From Deuterostichococcus epilithicus (taxonomy: Eukaryota; Chlorophyta; Trebouxiophyceae; Prasiolales; Stichococcaceae), in the NCBI GenBank assembly GCA_033439295.1, contig JAVTLE010000011.1:1364082-1428081 (forward strand): a stretch of DNA of 64,000 bases, read 5' to 3'. Under the pieces are notes generated by a model. It was not told the DNA's origin. It saw nothing but the letters and a program-made list of their open reading frames with translations, and searched no databases. Positions 61,481 to 64,000 of the stretch are shown piece after piece. The position numbers were made by a program, and so were the translations under genes. Every line of letters begins with the position of its first letter. Within the stretch, counting starts at the first letter, position 1.

Positions 61481-62920
61481 TCACGCTGCAGCCTCCGCAA
61501 CGACCAGGTCCTGAAATGCTCGCCGCATTTCGCGAACAAACTTGCTGAAGTTGTTGGACTCGTTGAGGGCCGCCACGAGCGCTGGCAGCGCCTCCACCGC
61601 CGGCTCGCATGTCCGCACTGCGATGACGGCACACGAGCAACATGGTTTCAGCAGTCAACTTCCCCTTGCCGTGCTGCTGCAGGCGCCAACAGTTAGTTGC
61701 TGCCGCCACATGCAGCCCGCCGCGTGTTTCTTGAATGCTGTCTGCGAGTGTCTGCAGATTAGTTTGCACCCACCTTCGTAGACGTCCTCGCCCTGGATGT
61801 GGACGCCGAAGGAGAATTCCCTCGCCGGCGCCGCCTCGTCGATGCGCGTGAACACCAGCAGCAGCACCTCCTGCCCCGCTGCACATGTTGGATGAAGCTA
61901 CTTTTCATGCCAGGGTTCGTGCGCACACAGCGTCACACGGCAATGTCGCTCGTCGAATCCTCCAGACTTCTTCTCCCGCGACATTCACAGTCTCATATGT
62001 CGCTGTTTAGGGTGGCAGAGGCCGTCCGCGGCGAGCGCGAGGCTGGCGCGCACCCGACGGCGGCTCCAGCCGCAGGCCCAGTCGCGAGCTGTATAGCGCC
62101 ACAGCGACCTGCAGTGCCGCGAGGTCCGCCTGCTGCGCACCGCTGGTGGACGCCAGGGCTGCAGCAGTGCAACCGCTCCCAAGTCGGGTCAGGTCTCATG
62201 GACGCCTCCAATGGATGCCGCAGGCATGCAACATTTGCCTGGTGACGCCCTTCTGCGGTCTGCTTTGTCGCGGAAGGTGAACCGACCGAAGCAATGCATC
62301 ACAACTTGCAGGAGCCAGCCAGAGCCAGCCAGAGTGCCCACCTGCCTCCCGACTCTGCACCCGGCTGAACTCCTGCTGCAGCACGCTCTGCAACCGATCT
62401 ATGTCCGCCGGCAGCGCCGCCTCGCTGACCCGGGCATCCTGCAGCCGCCTCTGCAGGTTCTCTATCACGGCTGCCTCCTCCAGCAGGCCTGTGCGAGGGC
62501 GAACGACCTGGCGCTGAGTGCTGTTTTGTCATGGCGCTTGTTTGACGGAACTGGTGGCGCTTCACTGTTGGCGCTTCCAAGAGGCAGGGGCAGAGACAGA
62601 GTTCGAGACAGCAGCGCACGTTGCCGGAGGCGCTGTGCTTCCTCGTTGAGCAGTTCTCGTTGCTGGCCCAGCTCTGCGATGGTCCCTGCGCCGCATGAGT
62701 TGCGCATTTGTGTCAGCAGGCGCAGCCACGCAGTGCTCGCGGGGAAGAATGCGCCTGAGAAGTGACAGAGCTCACCCGAATGCTCCTGGACGCTCTTGAA
62801 ATGCTCCTCGCTGACGTTCTTTGCAGACTCTGTGCGGCTGTGCGCCCAGGCATCCACATTCTCCTTCTCGTGGGCTAGGTGCTGCTGCAGACCTGCCACG
62901 TCTATGAAGGGCGCTGGCAT
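61481..62920 (-). CDS. SPC25: Kinetochore protein SPC25
   Basis: The start MPAPFIDVAGLQQHLAHEK is followed by ENVDAWAHSRTESAKN and coiled-coil exons (IAELGQQRELLNEEAQRLR, VIENLQRRLQDARVSEAALP, DIDRLQSVLQQEFSRVQ). The C-terminal globular domain has VALYSSRLGLRLEPPSG, VLLLVFTRIDEAAPAREFSF, GVHIQGEDVYEG, and a last exon VEALPALVAALNESNNFSKF, VREMRRAFQDLVVAEAAA. The RLGLRLE, FTxID, REFSF, LNESNNFSxFVRxMRxAF series is the SPC25 signature. SPC25 pairs with SPC24 in the NDC80 complex, linking centromeres to spindle microtubules. Residues before the chosen ATG read from a non-ATG codon. Possible TGTAA signals lie on the minus strand near 61252 and 61305. It is divergent from the glycosyltransferase, with 326 bases between starts. 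Confidence 0.87.
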
Positions 62921-63246
62921 GACTGCCTTGAGGTTCGCGACGAGTGTGGTATCAAGCAAAGCGCGAGGTGATTTTGAAATCTACAGATCGAAGCAAGCAA
63001 AGGACTGACAGTCACGGACGCGGGGACTGCAACAGCGACACTTCTGGCGCTTCTGTCAAGCCCGGCGCAGTTGACAAGCGGCAAATGCTGCTGCGATAGA
63101 AGTTCAGTCCGACCAACTGGCGCAGGGTTCGAAAGCAAACGAGTTTAGGGTTTTCCATCGCTGGAGATGCAGAGGCCCCTTTCCCTCGCTTGAAACGTAT
63201 GGACGACCCAATTAAATGCAGATAGTCTGCTGGTGGTGTCAGGGGC
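62921..63246. other. Divergent intergenic region, SPC25 / glycosyltransferase
   Basis: 326 bases between start codons, expected to hold both promoters. No clear motif identified. Confidence 0.4.
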
Positions 63247-64000
63247 ATGCAAGACGATCGCATTGGCGCCCTAGGCCACATACTCGTGCTCGCATGCGGC
63301 ACGCGCGGTAAGCACCCGGCTTGCAGAGTCCTGCGCAGATGCCTGTCGCATTCGATGCTGCTACAACCTCTGCTGTAAACGTTTTCGCGCCAATGCGCTC
63401 CAGGCGATGCGCAGCCGCTGTACCTCCTGGCGGCGCGCCTGCATGCGGAGCAGCCACGGCTGCGCATCGACTACGTCACCCATGCAGCACACCGGGTGCG
63501 ATGAGAGAACGTTGCGCGGGAGACCCTGAAGAAGAAGCGTTAAACGCTGGCGAGCAGCCATGAAACCGGGTCCAGCCCAGATCCCGCCGTGCGCCCGATG
63601 TGGGTCTGTGACGCTCGCAGGAGTGGCTGCCACCGGGCAGCCTGCTGCACCACCACTGGCTGCCGCAGCCGCCAGCGCGCGTCTGGGGCGACGCCGCCAG
63701 CGGCGGCCGCAGCGCCGGTGTGCGTCAGGCGCTGCTGGCCTGCTGCGTCTCGGCGCTGCGGGGTGCAGGCGGCGGCGAGTCCAGCCCGCGGCTCGTGCTC
63801 TGCAACTGCTTCAGCCTCGAAGGTGCCGGCAGCGTGCTTGCCTCATACCTCAAGGTCGGCCGTCGCGGCGCTTGGGATATTTGAAGTCCATGCTCTACCG
63901 CCGCATGCGGGATGTACGCGTTGCAGCTGTCGATGCTGTGTGTCATGTTCGCAGGCTTTCACATTGCAGAGGCGCTGGGCTGCCCCTGCGTCGTGGCGTC
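63247..64000 (+). CDS. UDP-glycosyltransferase (GT1/GT28-like), 5' part only
   Basis: Exon 1 encodes MQDDRIGALGHILVLACGTR and ends at a GTAAGC donor. It joins GDAQPLYLLAARLHAEQPRL with RIDYVTHAAHR, giving the N-terminal HILxxxxGTRGDxQP motif of sterol glucosyltransferases (UGT80/ATG26 class) and related GT28 enzymes. A third exon follows (EWLPPGSLLHHHWLPQPP, ALRGAGGGESSPRLVLCN), then FHIAEALGCPCVV, which runs off the window edge. The sugar-nucleotide-binding C-terminal half is outside, so the acceptor cannot be judged. A role in steryl glucoside or glycolipid synthesis is possible, but only the fold is supported. Confidence 0.75.

Noticed and set aside
63126-63140. GGTTCGAAA resembling a tRNA T-arm
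   Set aside because: No matching acceptor stem, anticodon arm or D-arm could be folded around it.

Overview
The window looks like nuclear DNA of a photosynthetic green alga, most likely a trebouxiophyte (Chlorella/Coccomyxa-type). It is GC-rich and dense with genes on both strands. Nearly every gene is cut into short exons by many GT-AG introns, commonly with GTGCG-type donors and CAG acceptors. Several genes encode plastid or thylakoid-lumen proteins, and TGTAA poly(A)-type signals follow some stop codons. Two interstitial telomere-type tracts have the plant/Chlorella unit TTTAGGG rather than the Chlamydomonas unit TTTTAGGG. I see no organellar, bacterial or viral block, no intact transposon, no rRNA or tRNA gene and no CRISPR array. 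All gene models come from reading exons by eye, so internal splice sites are approximate unless a coordinate is given.

Layout, left to right: the 3' part of a CARM1/PRMT4 arginine methyltransferase (+, 1-1938); a plant-type AFG1/LACE1 mitochondrial AAA ATPase (-, 2507-6871); a PsbP-domain lumen protein (+, 7079-8779); the double GTPase Der/EngA (+, 8966-13165); plastid cysteine synthase (-, 13284-16089); a large coiled-coil protein of unknown function conserved in plants (+, 16797-25200); a small thylakoid-lumen protein (+, 25707-27310); hydroxyproline O-arabinosyltransferase (-, 27508-29992); a plant uncoupling-protein-type mitochondrial carrier (+, 30819-33407); a PfkB sugar kinase (-, 33876-37347); splicing factor Cwc15 (-, 37689-39535); a NUB1-like UBL/UBA protein (+, 40005-44533); a UBE2H-type E2 (-, 45281-47007); a BACK-domain-like protein (-, 48049-50194); proteasome subunit RPN1 (+, 50770-58647); a TMEM186-like membrane protein (+, 58977-61209); kinetochore protein SPC25 (-, 61481-62920); and the 5' part of a UDP-glycosyltransferase (+, 63247 to the edge).

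These are mostly single-copy housekeeping genes rather than one pathway. Two themes recur: chloroplast function (PsbP-domain protein, Der, cysteine synthase, lumen protein, possibly the sugar kinase) and ubiquitin/proteasome function (NUB1-like, UBE2H, RPN1 within 18 kb). Neighbours are often divergent with 0.2-0.8 kb between start codons, or convergent with short gaps.

The most unusual signal is in the introns. Several carry decayed partial copies of an adjacent exon end, often with the splice-site context. The clearest are in RPN1 (at least five), the NUB1-like gene (two serial copies), the coiled-coil gene (two copies plus a perfect 30-bp duplication of a splice donor) and the BACK-like gene. 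Together they suggest frequent local tandem duplication across exon/intron junctions, a process proposed to create introns and alternative splice sites.
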